Source: Rhizobium sp. BT04 (GTDB taxonomy: Bacteria > Pseudomonadota > Alphaproteobacteria > Rhizobiales > Rhizobiaceae). From it: 64,000 nt of DNA. Shown here in pieces: positions 17,770 to 27,520 of this stretch (positions within the stretch are counted from its first letter, which is position 1; the number at the start of each line of letters is the position of its first letter). A model generated the notes under the pieces. That model was not told the DNA's origin, did not search any database, and was given only the letters and a program-made list of their open reading frames with translations. A program made the translations under genes and the position numbers. The stretch lies in contig NZ_CP125652.1 in assembly GCF_030053135.1 (NCBI RefSeq), positions 1,612,001 through 1,676,000 on the forward strand, written 5' to 3'.

Positions 17770-18156
17770 CTATAGCCGCAATGCCAGCGGATGATCGACG
17801 AGCAGCCGGTCGACGGTCGCAAGCTGCAACCCTTCGACCTTGCACTGTGCCAGCAGCAGCCGGTCGAAGGGATCGCGCGCTCCCGGCTCGGGATCGGCGG
17901 TGGTGATGACGTGCCGAATTTCGATCCCCAGCAGGATCAGTCCTATTTCCTCAAGAGACCCGGCAATGTCTTCGAGCGGCATGCCGGGATCCAGCTTTCC
18001 CAGACGAGCCTTGATTGCCGTTTCCCAAAGGCTTGCGACGCTGACGAAGCCCACGGTTTTGCTGTCGCCAAGCAGCGAGGCGATCTCGGGAAATCGCTCG
18101 CCGGCGTCCTTCCGCAGGATCGCCAGAACGATGTGAGTATCAAGAAGAAGTCTCAT
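17770..18156 (-). CDS. vapC: VapC-type PIN-domain toxin
   Basis: A 128-residue ribonuclease toxin. The PIN acidic residues are in LLLDTHIVLAIL, SLWETAIKARLGK and ARDPFDRLLLAQ, with ATVDRLL near the end. Its start overlaps the antitoxin stop by four bases (ATGA), the usual translational coupling in toxin-antitoxin operons. All catalytic acids appear intact. Confidence 0.9.
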   Translation of the reverse strand: MRLLLDTHIVLAILRKDAGERFPEIASLLGDSKTVGFVSVASLWETAIKARLGKLDPGMPLEDIAGSLEEIGLILLGIEIRHVITTADPEPGARDPFDRLLLAQCKVEGLQLATVDRLLVDHPLALRL

Positions 18157-18419
18157 GACTCCGGCAGGGGCCTCAGGAAAAAATCCTCAGGCAGCGGATC
18201 GTCAAAATCGTCCGCGATGAATGGCACCGGATTGGTAATACCCCGAGCACGAAGATAAGCCTGACCGGCCTCCAAATTCAAACCGCCGCGTTTCTGATGT
18301 GGCACGAGATCGAACACCGGGCGTCCGTTCCGCGTCACGATAATGGTTTCGCCTTCCTCGACCTCGCGGGCGAGCTCGGTCAGGCGGTTTTTCGCATCGC
18401 GGATCGAAACGGTCTTCAT
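18153..18419 (-). CDS. vapB: Phd/YefM-family antitoxin (VapB)
   Basis: An 88-residue antitoxin. The N-terminal MKTVSIRDAKNRLTELAREV and EGETIIVTRNGRPVFDLVP form the Phd/YefM DNA-binding fold, and the acidic C-terminal tail (DDFDDPLPEDFF) would wrap the toxin. The ATG at 18419 is the natural start; a longer open frame to 18683 is antisense to the aatA end. As the promoter-proximal gene it should autorepress the pair. Confidence 0.9.
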   Translation of the reverse strand: MKTVSIRDAKNRLTELAREVEEGETIIVTRNGRPVFDLVPHQKRGGLNLEAGQAYLRARGITNPVPFIADDFDDPLPEDFFLRPLPES

Positions 18420-18466
18420 AGTCTCAAATGTAGCCACATGCAGCCACATCGTCAACGCCGCACAAG

Positions 18467-18494
18467 CAAAAGGCCCGCCGTCACCGGCGGGCCT
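18467..18494 (-). terminator. Terminator downstream of aatA
   Basis: Perfect 10-bp inverted repeat AGGCCCGCCG / CGGCGGGCCT at 18471-18494 with a TCAC loop. On the minus strand it continues with TTTT. It separates aatA from the TA operon. Confidence 0.85.
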
Positions 18495-18519
18495 TCGATC
18501 GATATTATCGCAGTCCGAT

Positions 18520-19776
<1,257 letters not shown>

Positions 19777-20160
19777 TTAGCTCTATGTCCAATGTATGAC
19801 GGCATTTCAAGCGCAAAGGCGTGATGGGGGCAATGATTCTTATTGATCGTTTCGCCGCACCGGCGAGCCGGCCCGCCGTCCTCTTCGGCAAGGCTTGCGG
19901 CGCGTAGTCAATAATCAATCTGGGTGAATTGCTTTTTAAGGTATTGCTGATGAACTGCCGCCATGACAAAGCCGCCCCGCAAGCCTTCCAAGCCGCTGCT
20001 CGGTGAAGCCTACGAGCGGCTCCACAACCGACCGCGCCGGCGGCGAGATCCCGCTCAGCCTGATCCTCCTCTCGATCCGATGCCCGCACGTATCGCGCCA
20101 GACGACCCGGAATTGAATCAGGCCGACGGTCGGCAATACCCTCAGACGACCTGCCGGAAC

Positions 20161-21723
20161 ATGGCTGTTCGCAACTACCTGAACCTCAACACGGCGATCT
20201 TGCTGGGGATCCTGATTATTGCGATCGTCTTCAGGCTCCACAAGATCACCTTGCCGCTGGTCGACGGCTTCAGCTGGCGCGAGATAAGCACCGCAATGAT
20301 GGCCGACAATTTCCAGCAGCGCAGCTGGAACATCTTCTTTCCTGAGGTCAGCTGGACCGGGCCTGGGCCAAGCTATCAGGGCCGCGAATTCCAGATCGTC
20401 AGCTATCTTACAGCCCTGCTCTATCAATTTTTCGGCTGGCACGACTGGTTCGGCCGCGTGGTTGCGGCCTTCTTCGGTCTGGTGACGGTGTTTTCGTTGC
20501 ACAGGCTGACGGCGCAATGCTGGGGGGAGATGCACGCCCACGCAGCGGCACTGGCCTATGCGCTGATGCCGGCGGCGATCATGATCGACAGCTCGTTTCT
20601 TCCCGATCCCGCGATGCTGGCCTTGGTAACTCTCGGCGTCTGGCTGTTCGTCAAATACTGGGCCGGCGGCAGCGGCCGGCTCTTGCCGCTCGCCGCGGTC
20701 AGCTTCACGCTCGGTGTCCTGTCAAAGCCACCAGGCTTGGCCGCCGGTGCCGTCATCTTCTACCTGATGGTCTTCTGGATTTTGGAAAAGAAACTAAAAC
20801 AGGCGGCCGGGGTCTTCCTGTCGGGGCTCGTGAGCCTGGCCGTCATCGGCGCTTATTTCAGCTGGGCGATTTATCTCGGCCGCAGCTATCCGCCGTTTCA
20901 TGTCGCCGGCACCGGCGGCTATATCTGGGAATCCGGCTTCCGGACATACGTCAGGGACAGGTTCTACTTCCAATCCGCGTGGAACACCTCGCTCTTGTGG
21001 TTCTACGGCTATCCGTTCATGATCCTGCTCGCGGTCGGCTTGTGGATGCCGCCCAGCCCCCCCGAAGACCGTAGGCAGTGCACCCTTTCGGCCATCCCCT
21101 ATGTGTGGCTGGCTGCGGCCATGGTCGTCTATCTGGCGGCGGCGGGCGAGATCACCAGCAATGTGTGGAACTTCCACATCTTCCATGTGCCGGTCGCGAT
21201 GTTGTGCGGCCGCGGCGCGCTTCTTCTGGCGACGCTTGCATCGCGAACCGTTTTATCGCCGGTGGTCGTGCTTCGCGCGATCTGCATTGTGGCCGTCACG
21301 CTTGTCTGGTCGACCCTTCCCCTCGTCAGGACGATGAAGAAGCCAATCGCCATGAAGGGCAAGCTGCTCGGCGAGGAACTGGCGCGGTTGGCGCAGCCCG
21401 GCGAGCTTGTCGTCGCCATCGCGCCCGAGGTCGGCGATCCCGTCGCAGTCTACTACAGCAGGGCGCGCGGCTGGGTGTTCCCGCCTGGCGGAGGCGATAC
21501 CGAATGGTCGAAATTCGTCGCCGACGATGCCACCGCGATCGCCCAACTCGAGGAACTGCGCGCGCAAGGCGCGGATCTGTTCGGCGTGGCCAAGAACGCC
21601 ACCGACAAGCAGGACCTGCTGTTCGTCGAGCATCATGACGGGGTCATCGACTATCTGGAAAGGACCGCAACCAAGCTTGTCGATTCGGATGATTTGCTGG
21701 TCTACAGGATCACCCGTCCATGA
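20161..21723 (+). CDS. Membrane glycosyltransferase, GT39/ArnT-like
   Basis: An integral membrane protein of about 520 residues. An early luminal segment, PLVDGFSWREISTAMMADNF, is equivalent to the acidic catalytic loop of GT39/GT83 enzymes that use polyprenyl-phosphate sugars. At least ten hydrophobic segments follow, then a soluble C-terminal domain (from about residue 400, AMKGKLLGEEL). The open frame begins at 19963, but the 66 extra residues are Pro/Arg-rich with no SD and do not resemble the family, so the ATG at 20161 is preferred; this start is uncertain. It may glycosylate a surface polysaccharide or lipid A (inference). Confidence 0.8.
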   Translation: MAVRNYLNLNTAILLGILIIAIVFRLHKITLPLVDGFSWREISTAMMADNFQQRSWNIFFPEVSWTGPGPSYQGREFQIVSYLTALLYQFFGWHDWFGRVVAAFFGLVTVFSLHRLTAQCWGEMHAHAAALAYALMPAAIMIDSSFLPDPAMLALVTLGVWLFVKYWAGGSGRLLPLAAVSFTLGVLSKPPGLAAGAVIFYLMVFWILEKKLKQAAGVFLSGLVSLAVIGAYFSWAIYLGRSYPPFHVAGTGGYIWESGFRTYVRDRFYFQSAWNTSLLWFYGYPFMILLAVGLWMPPSPPEDRRQCTLSAIPYVWLAAAMVVYLAAAGEITSNVWNFHIFHVPVAMLCGRGALLLATLASRTVLSPVVVLRAICIVAVTLVWSTLPLVRTMKKPIAMKGKLLGEELARLAQPGELVVAIAPEVGDPVAVYYSRARGWVFPPGGGDTEWSKFVADDATAIAQLEELRAQGADLFGVAKNATDKQDLLFVEHHDGVIDYLERTATKLVDSDDLLVYRITRP

Positions 21724-21959
21724 GAGCCGCGACCGTCCGAGGCCAGGGGTCTCGGACAGGATATGGCCCCGACCCCGGCACTTTCGCGGTGGCGACGATC
21801 GCATTTTTCGCCTTTTGAAATCAGCAAGATCGCCGGACTTCGTCATCGCCACCAATAAGCCGCAACAAATGCCGTGCGTCGCCGCAATTCGGTCGTGAGC
21901 GCGCCGAGATCGAAGCAGCATTATTCCGGTCTCCGAAATTGGTTATTGAGGGTGCGCCA

Positions 21960-22421
21960 ATGTTTCTGGAAGATGAGCTTGCCGTCGGGCGCATGCGCAT
22001 GCGCCGGATTTCCGTTTCACTTTTTGTCGCGGTCACCGCCCTTGTTGCCTGCATCGCCGCAATAGTGGGGTTTGCCTCCGCCGCCCGCGCCGAGACGCAA
22101 CAGGCATCCAACCAGCTCGCAGCACTTGTCCGGCCGAACGGCGTCAACAGCGGCTCGCCGGCGGGCTTTTATGTCGAAGCACCATGGCTGAAGCCCGACG
22201 TCGCCATCGATGTCTCCGGCCCGATCGCCAAGGCCGCCACGATGGTCGCGCAGAAGTCCTCGACCATGAACCTGACGCAGACGGCAACGCAGGCCGAGGA
22301 GCAGATCATCCGCGGGCTCACCATGCTGCTCCTGGCGCTGACGGCGGCAAGCGGGCTGGCAGTCTGGCGTCGTCGCCTCAAGGGCATTGTCTTGATCGGA
22401 GCCAAGCCCGATGGTCGTTAG
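21960..22421 (+). CDS. Small exported membrane protein of unknown function
   Basis: 153 residues. A signal peptide or anchor (SVSLFVAVTALVACIAAIVGFASAARA) lies at about 24-50, then a roughly 60-residue periplasmic part, and a C-terminal transmembrane helix GLTMLLLALTAASGLAVWRRRL. ATG at 21960 follows GAGGG with good spacing; a TTG at 21939 is less likely. Its last codons overlap the start of the next gene, so the two are coupled. No family was recognised. Confidence 0.7.
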   Translation: MFLEDELAVGRMRMRRISVSLFVAVTALVACIAAIVGFASAARAETQQASNQLAALVRPNGVNSGSPAGFYVEAPWLKPDVAIDVSGPIAKAATMVAQKSSTMNLTQTATQAEEQIIRGLTMLLLALTAASGLAVWRRRLKGIVLIGAKPDGR

Positions 22422-22722
22422 GCCTGCTGCAAGCCAGAATGAGGGAGCGACTGAATTCGAGCCGCTTCCGACCTATCTGGAACTCGCCCTTGCCGCCGCC
22501 ACGGCCCACGATGTGCCGAAGGCGCGGCGAAGGAAAGGCTTTTTCCTCTGGCGCCTTTCCTCGACCGAACGGGCGATCGCCTTTGCCATTGCCGGTCTTG
22601 CCCTTTACGGCCTGGCGCTGATCGGCGATGGCTTCCTGCTGAAGGCGAAGGCTGGGCTGATCGACCAGGCGACGGGTTCCGTTCAACCGGCAAACACAAA
22701 GCCGTTATTGCGGACCGAATGA
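22411..22722 (+). CDS. Small single-span membrane protein of unknown function
   Basis: A 103-residue protein. A basic patch (KARRRKGFFLWRL) precedes one hydrophobic helix, AIAFAIAGLALYGLALIGDGF, and a short polar tail. It overlaps the preceding exported protein by 11 bases, implying translational coupling and a shared role. No family was recognised. Confidence 0.65.
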   Translation: MVVRPAASQNEGATEFEPLPTYLELALAAATAHDVPKARRRKGFFLWRLSSTERAIAFAIAGLALYGLALIGDGFLLKAKAGLIDQATGSVQPANTKPLLRTE

Positions 22723-22780
22723 GGTTGAAGCGACCCCCTGCCCGCTCCACGTTCGAACTGGAGAGACGACGGGAAACAAG

Positions 22781-23923
22781 ATGAAGAGACTGTCCGCCTT
22801 CAATTTCGCAGCAGCACTAGCCCTCTTCAGCGCGGTATCCGCCGATGCCGCCGATACTGTCAACACGCAGGGCCCGACCGTCCGTGTCGACAAGCTCGCC
22901 GACGGACTCGAACATCCCTGGGCTGTCGAAATCTTGCCCGACGGCGCCTATCTCGTCACCGAGCGGCCCGGCCGCATGCGCATTATCCGCGACGGCAAGG
23001 TCTCCGATCCGATCGCCGGCGTTCCGAAGGTCAGTGCCCGTGGCCAGGGCGGCCTGATGGACGTGGCGCTCGCTTCGGACTTTGCCAAGAGCCGCAGGCT
23101 GTATTTCACCGCCGCCATCGCCAATCGGCAGGGCTCCGGCACCGAAGCCTTCAGCGCCACGCTTTCCGCTGACGAGAAGAGACTGGACGCCGTCACGCCT
23201 GTTTTCACGATGCAGCGCTTCACCTCGGGCAACATCCAGTATGGCTCGCGCATCGCGATTGCCCCCGACGGCAGCCTGTTCATCAGCGTCGGTGACCGTG
23301 GCGACCGCGACCGCTCGCAGGACTGGCGGGACGACGCCGGCTCGATCATCCACATCAACGCCGACGGCAGCATCCCCGCCGACAATCCTTTCAAGGACGG
23401 CGGCAAGGCGCTGCCGGAAATCTGGTCGAAAGGCCACCGCAATCCGCAGGGTATCGCCTTCGATAGCAAGGACGACAAACTCTACACTGTCGAACATGGT
23501 GCGCGCGGCGGCGACGAGATCAATCAGCCCGAGGCAGGCAAGAATTACGGCTGGCCGATCATCACCTACGGCCGCGATTATTCAGGCGCCGAGATCGGCG
23601 AAGGTACCGCCAAGAAAGGGCTTGAACAGCCGCTGCATTACTGGGATCCGTCGATCGCCCCCGGGGCGCTCGCCGTTTATCGCGGCGCCATGTTCCCGGA
23701 ATGGGACGGCAATTTCCTCGTCGCGGCGCTGAAGTTCCAGCTGCTCTCGCGCATGCAGCGTGACGAGAGCGGCGCCTTCGTGGCCGAAGAGCGCCTGTTC
23801 GAGGGCGAATACGGCCGCATCCGCGATATCATCGTCGCGCCTGACGGCGCGCTGCTGATGGTGACGGACGAGGATGACGGATCACTGCTCAGGATCTCGC
23901 GCGCTGAGGCCAATAACGGCTGA
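22781..23923 (+). CDS. PQQ-dependent soluble aldose sugar dehydrogenase (YliI/Asd type)
   Basis: A 380-residue periplasmic protein. Signal peptide MKRLSAFNFAAALALFSAVSADA is followed by a six-bladed beta-propeller of the glucose/sorbosone dehydrogenase family. Characteristic motifs are DGLEHPWAVEILPDGAYLVTE at the start, GQGGLMDVAL, SVGDRGDRDRSQD, GHRNPQGIAFD and EHGARGGDEIN. PQQ-binding His and Arg positions are present in these loops. It would oxidise aldoses in the periplasm if PQQ is available. No PQQ biosynthesis genes are in the window. Confidence 0.9.
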   Translation: MKRLSAFNFAAALALFSAVSADAADTVNTQGPTVRVDKLADGLEHPWAVEILPDGAYLVTERPGRMRIIRDGKVSDPIAGVPKVSARGQGGLMDVALASDFAKSRRLYFTAAIANRQGSGTEAFSATLSADEKRLDAVTPVFTMQRFTSGNIQYGSRIAIAPDGSLFISVGDRGDRDRSQDWRDDAGSIIHINADGSIPADNPFKDGGKALPEIWSKGHRNPQGIAFDSKDDKLYTVEHGARGGDEINQPEAGKNYGWPIITYGRDYSGAEIGEGTAKKGLEQPLHYWDPSIAPGALAVYRGAMFPEWDGNFLVAALKFQLLSRMQRDESGAFVAEERLFEGEYGRIRDIIVAPDGALLMVTDEDDGSLLRISRAEANNG

Positions 23924-24113
23924 GCGCACACGGCGATGATGGACGAATGGCTGAAGACGGGGACGGCGACACTTCGCTGGAACGGAACGCCGTGATCGAC
24001 CTTGTTCCCGAAACCGGGAAGCCAAGCACGGGGCGGCTATTTACAGCTGTACTCCCAGATGAAGTATTGAGGATGCCTAGCCTCGGGATCTTTGTCTTGT
24101 TCCGGATCCCTGC

Positions 24114-24422
24114 TCAGCCAAATATTTCCGAGGAGGAAACGCCGTTCTGGCAGCTGCCTTTGATCAATTTCGCCACCATCTGGAAAACTTGCAAATGCCG
24201 GTCGCGAAACGACATCTCCGCCAACGGGCCAATATATTTTTCTCCGTTGTGAGTGACTTCGATTCTTCGATCCTTGGCGCCTAAAGCAGTGACGGTATAA
24301 TTGAATTCCGAGCCGCTAAGCTGTGTTGTTCCACTATCCCCAGTGTCGCGGGCACTCGCGGGTTCTATGGCAACTATTAAAAGCCAGCACAACAGGATAT
24401 ACTTTAAATATCTAATATGCAT
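24114..24422 (-). CDS. Small secreted protein, low-GC island
   Basis: A 102-residue protein. It opens MHIRYLKYILLCWLLIVAIE with a predicted cleavage after PASA, giving a mature domain of about 80 residues. The gene and flanks (24100-24450) are clearly less GC-rich than the surroundings. SD is weak. The upstream extension of the open frame to 24554 is probably not translated. No family was recognised. Base composition suggests horizontal origin. Confidence 0.55.
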   Translation of the reverse strand: MHIRYLKYILLCWLLIVAIEPASARDTGDSGTTQLSGSEFNYTVTALGAKDRRIEVTHNGEKYIGPLAEMSFRDRHLQVFQMVAKLIKGSCQNGVSSSEIFG

Positions 24423-24550
24423 TAGAATCGCCCACCTATATTCGACCAGACAATACGGCCTTCCGTCGTTTACACAATCGGCAATTTGGGCGGGCTCTTC
24501 GCGCGGATGGTGCGTTGGGACAGTGCCGGAAAACGGCAACGGCTGAGACG

Positions 24551-25024
24551 TCAAAATGCGCCGCGCAATTCCTTACGGATGACGAATTTCAGCCCGGACC
24601 AGACTTCGTCGACAGCGCAGACCTTGACGTCGACCAGACCGGTCGGAAGGAGAATCTCTCGCAACACATCCTCGGTGACATCGGTCGGCACCCGCGAACG
24701 TTTCTTCGGCCATGAGATCCAGACCATGCCGTCCGGCTTCAGAACACCGAAGAGCGTAGGCGCAATAGCCTCCAGCGCCTCTCGTTCAGTCACAAACAGA
24801 TGCATATAGTCGAACGCCCGGCGAGGTATTTCGGGAAGCGCAAGGGCGACCGAGGCAAAACCGTCGAAGCCATGGATGTCGTTAATCGCCTTTGGAACGC
24901 TAAGAAGGGCGGCCGCCTGCCCGCGCACAAGGCCGAGCTTCCTGGCGAGCGGCGTGCCTGAATAGCCTGCCGTCCCGGGCGTTGCCGCCATGTCGCCGGC
25001 CGGCCGGCCTTCTTCGCGTCGCAT
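24551..25024 (-). CDS. DUF3052 family protein
   Basis: 157 residues. The opening part GTAGYSGTPLARKLGLVRGQ and the central PKKRSRVPTDVTEDVLRE are typical of DUF3052 proteins. ATG at 25024 has GGAGG six bases upstream, so it is preferred to the internal ATG of MAATPG. It is divergent from the EamA transporter. No biochemical role is established for the family. Confidence 0.78.
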   Translation of the reverse strand: MRREEGRPAGDMAATPGTAGYSGTPLARKLGLVRGQAAALLSVPKAINDIHGFDGFASVALALPEIPRRAFDYMHLFVTEREALEAIAPTLFGVLKPDGMVWISWPKKRSRVPTDVTEDVLREILLPTGLVDVKVCAVDEVWSGLKFVIRKELRGAF

Positions 25025-25121
25025 GCCCTACCTCCATCGTCAGGTGTGAAGTCTTCACCCTTGCCTAGAAGAAACGCAACTGCTAACCGATTGGGCACAT
25101 CCCTTCCCCATCGAGGACGAC

Positions 25122-26012
25122 ATGACGCGCGCTCAGGCGAACCTCCTCCTATTGCTTGCGGCCGCCATCTGGGGCGGCGGCTTCGTCGCGCAATCGACGG
25201 CGATGAAGGCGATCGGTCCCTTCTGGTTCATCGCCCTGCGTTTTGCCGTCGCCACATTGGCCGTGCTGCCCTTCGTCGTTTTTGAAGCGCGCAAAACCAA
25301 GGTGAAGACAAGCCGACGCCATGCGAAACTCTATGTCCTGACCGGCCTTGCCCTTTTCAGCGGCGCGGCCACGCAGCAGGTCGGGCTGCAGACGACGACG
25401 GTGACGAATTCCAGCTTCATCACCGGCCTCTATGTCGTCTTCGTGCCACTGATCGCCGTGTTCTTCCTGCGTCGTGCCCCGCATTGGGTCATCTGGCCGG
25501 GCGCGCTGATGGCTATCGCGGGTATCTATCTTCTGTCCGGCGGTCATCTCTCGGCCCTCACATCAGGTGATCTCCTGACCGTCGTCTGCGCCGTCTTCTG
25601 GGCAATCCAGATCACCCTGGCCGGCACGACCGTGTCTGCCACCGGAAGGCCGCTCGCGCTCTCGGCCACGCAATTCGCCATCACCGCGGTCTGCGCGCTT
25701 GCCATTGCCGCAGCCGTCGAACCGATCACCCTATCGGCGATTTGGGCCGCAGCACCTGAGATACTCTATGTCGGCATCTTCTCCTCCGGCCTCGCCTTCG
25801 TGCTGCAGGTGATCGCCCAGCGCTACACCACGCCCTCGCAGGCCGCGATCTTCCTCTCGTCCGAGGCATTGTTCGGCTCATCACTCGCCGCCCTTCTGCT
25901 CGGCGAGACGATGCCGGCGACAGGCTATGCAGGTTGCACGCTCCTGTTTACCGCTATGCTTGTGGTCGAACTCGTGCCCGGGCTCGCCCGGCGACGCGTG
26001 CCGGCCGCCTGA
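25122..26012 (+). CDS. EamA/DMT-superfamily transporter
   Basis: 296 residues with ten hydrophobic segments arranged as two EamA repeats. The first repeat begins ANLLLLLAAAIWGGGFVAQS, with the WGxxF motif of the family. The second repeat contains LLTVVCAVFWAIQI and SSEALFGSSLAALLLGE. This superfamily exports metabolites or amino acids; the substrate is not inferable here. Confidence 0.88.
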   Translation: MTRAQANLLLLLAAAIWGGGFVAQSTAMKAIGPFWFIALRFAVATLAVLPFVVFEARKTKVKTSRRHAKLYVLTGLALFSGAATQQVGLQTTTVTNSSFITGLYVVFVPLIAVFFLRRAPHWVIWPGALMAIAGIYLLSGGHLSALTSGDLLTVVCAVFWAIQITLAGTTVSATGRPLALSATQFAITAVCALAIAAAVEPITLSAIWAAAPEILYVGIFSSGLAFVLQVIAQRYTTPSQAAIFLSSEALFGSSLAALLLGETMPATGYAGCTLLFTAMLVVELVPGLARRRVPAA

Positions 26013-26499
26013 ACACGCGTCCAAATATGGATTGGTCACGCATCGGAAAAAATTTTGCCGGAGGCGTGTGAAGACGCGCTCACGTTGCATTTTTGGGAAA
26101 ATCTGCTCGCAACTTATATTGCAGACGATATAAAACGTTAATCATTCCCTATCTTCGAAGAAAATTTTGCGTTTTTGCGCAAACTGGATATCCGCAGGGG
26201 TCTGCCCCACCCGGCACGCTAAAAACTTTTGCTTGCCAAAATCCTTTAAACGCAGCACTCTCAGCGCGTTCGGGCATTTTGCGAGCATGGGAAGTCCTTA
26301 AGTATTTGCGCGCCGGGAACGCTAATATTCCGGTCAGCCGGTTCCGAAAATGGCGGGCGAAAGTCCTGCCTGGAGCAGGCAGAGGTAGAGGGGACCTTTT
26401 TCTCACATTTCAAGAATTGCCTGCCAACACCTCCCGCAAGGAGGCAATGCTATGATGCTGCCCGTGTGGATGGCGGGCAGAGAGAAAAGGACCTGACGC
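26013..26499 (+). other. Gene-free, AT-richer region; long leader of the cold shock gene
   Basis: No convincing open frame on either strand. The region is less GC-rich than its surroundings and contains small hairpins (TGCCTGGAGCAGGCA near 26369-26385 and CCTCC / GGAGG near 26430-26445) followed by GCTATGATGC. Cold-shock genes usually have long structured 5' leaders, so part of this is probably the csp leader; an sRNA cannot be excluded. Confidence 0.4.
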
Positions 26500-26715
26500 A
26501 TGGCCGAGACTGGCACTGTAAAATTCTTCAATACCGACAAAGGCTTCGGCTTCATCAAGCCGGACCGGGGCGGCGCCGATATCTTCGTTCACATTTCTGC
26601 CGTTCAAGCCTCCGGGCTGGCCGGTCTGACGGAAAACCAGAAGGTAAGCTTCGACACGGAGCCGGATCGCCGTGGCAAAGGCCCGAAGGCCGTCAATCTG
26701 CAGATTGCGGGCTGA
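26500..26715 (+). CDS. cspA: Cold shock protein, CspA family
   Basis: A 71-residue single cold-shock domain. RNP1 is KGFGFIKP and RNP2 is DIFVHISAV, near residues 14 and 28. It binds single-stranded RNA or DNA as a chaperone. AAGGACC precedes the ATG. Rhizobia have several csp paralogues; which one this is cannot be said. Confidence 0.93.
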   Translation: MAETGTVKFFNTDKGFGFIKPDRGGADIFVHISAVQASGLAGLTENQKVSFDTEPDRRGKGPKAVNLQIAG

Positions 26716-26749
26716 ACCCTTAAACAAGGCTGTCGAATTCGAGTTGAAG

Positions 26750-26771
26750 CCCGGCAGCAATGCCGGGTTTT
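26750..26771 (+). terminator. Terminator of the csp gene
   Basis: CCCGGCA-GCAA-TGCCGGG followed by TTTT, 35 nt after the csp stop codon. Confidence 0.88.
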
Positions 26772-26863
26772 GTCGTTCAGCCTTCGTTCAGCTAAAAATC
26801 TGTACGACTGTGACCATCGAGAAAGGAACCGGCGTTCGGTTCCCGGGATTAGGATTTATGCCA

Positions 26864-27334
26864 ATGAACAGGCTCGCCAAGACACTTCTGCTGACGGCAA
26901 CCGCTGCGGCGCTCACCCTTTCCGCCATTGGTGAAGCCTCGGCCCGCGACGGCCACTGGCGCCATGGCAATCATCATGGCAACAACGATGCGTGGGTTGG
27001 CGGCGCCGTCGGCCTTGCCACCGGCCTGATCGTCGGCTCTGCCATCGCCAATGCCAATAACGGTCCGGTTTACGAAGAGCGCCGCTACATCGACCCGGCC
27101 TACGAACCGGATTATTACGAGCCCGCTCCGGTCTATCGCGCCCCGCGCCGCGTCTATGTCGAGCAGCCACAATATGTCGAGCAGCCGCAATACTACGCGC
27201 CGGTCCGCACGTCAGTGGAGCCTTGGTCGCCGCAATGGCAGCGTTACTGCTCGTATCGTTACCGGTCCTTCGATCCGCGCAGCGGCACCTATATCGGCAA
27301 TGACGGCCGCAGCCACTTCTGCACCGCCGGCTGA
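26864..27334 (+). CDS. BA14K-family exported protein
   Basis: 156 residues from ATG 26864 (AGGA nine bases upstream; an ATG at 26858 is possible). Signal peptide MNRLAKTLLLTATAAALTLS is followed by a His/Gly-rich stretch and a hydrophobic Gly-rich helix AVGLATGLIVGSAIANA. A Tyr/Pro-rich linker with two copies of VEQPQY comes next. The C-terminal BA14K domain is WSPQWQRYCSYRYRSFDPRS ... GNDGRSHFC. The Brucella member is an immunoreactive protein with lectin-like activity. The role in Rhizobium is unknown, probably envelope-associated. Confidence 0.85.
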   Translation: MNRLAKTLLLTATAAALTLSAIGEASARDGHWRHGNHHGNNDAWVGGAVGLATGLIVGSAIANANNGPVYEERRYIDPAYEPDYYEPAPVYRAPRRVYVEQPQYVEQPQYYAPVRTSVEPWSPQWQRYCSYRYRSFDPRSGTYIGNDGRSHFCTAG

Positions 27335-27356
27335 TCGCTCAATATCCCCGATGCCA

Positions 27357-27386
27357 AGCGCCGCTTTTCAGCGGCGCTTTTGTTTT
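27357..27386 (+). terminator. Terminator of the BA14K gene
   Basis: AGCGCCGC-TTTTCA-GCGGCGCT followed by TTTTGTTTT, starting 22 nt after the stop codon. Confidence 0.88.
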
Positions 27387-27387
27387 C

Positions 27388-27513
27388 AGAGCAATTCCAG
27401 CAAAAGTGTGCAGCGGTTTTGCCAGGCAAAGCGTGAAACGCTTTTGCCGGGAATTGCGTAAAAACAAAGAGATAGAGCATTTTCGTGATTCGAAGAAAAA
27501 CGGAAATGCTCTA
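27388..27513 (+). repeat. Palindromic intergenic repeat, copy C
   Basis: Full-length copy, best matched to the reverse complement of copy B. It has AGAGCAATTCCAGC, then GTGCAGCGGTTTTGCC, the inner palindrome TTTTGCC / GGCAAA, spacer AAAACAAAGAGA and a terminal hairpin TAGAGCATTT / AAATGCTCTA (ending at 27513). It sits between a gene terminator and the SDR stop. Confidence 0.85.
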
Positions 27514-27520
27514 CCCCTGT

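Noticed and set aside
23947..24252. 101-codon plus-strand gene after the sugar dehydrogenase
   Set aside because: No SD or family pattern; it overlaps the minus-strand secreted protein, which has a proper signal peptide.
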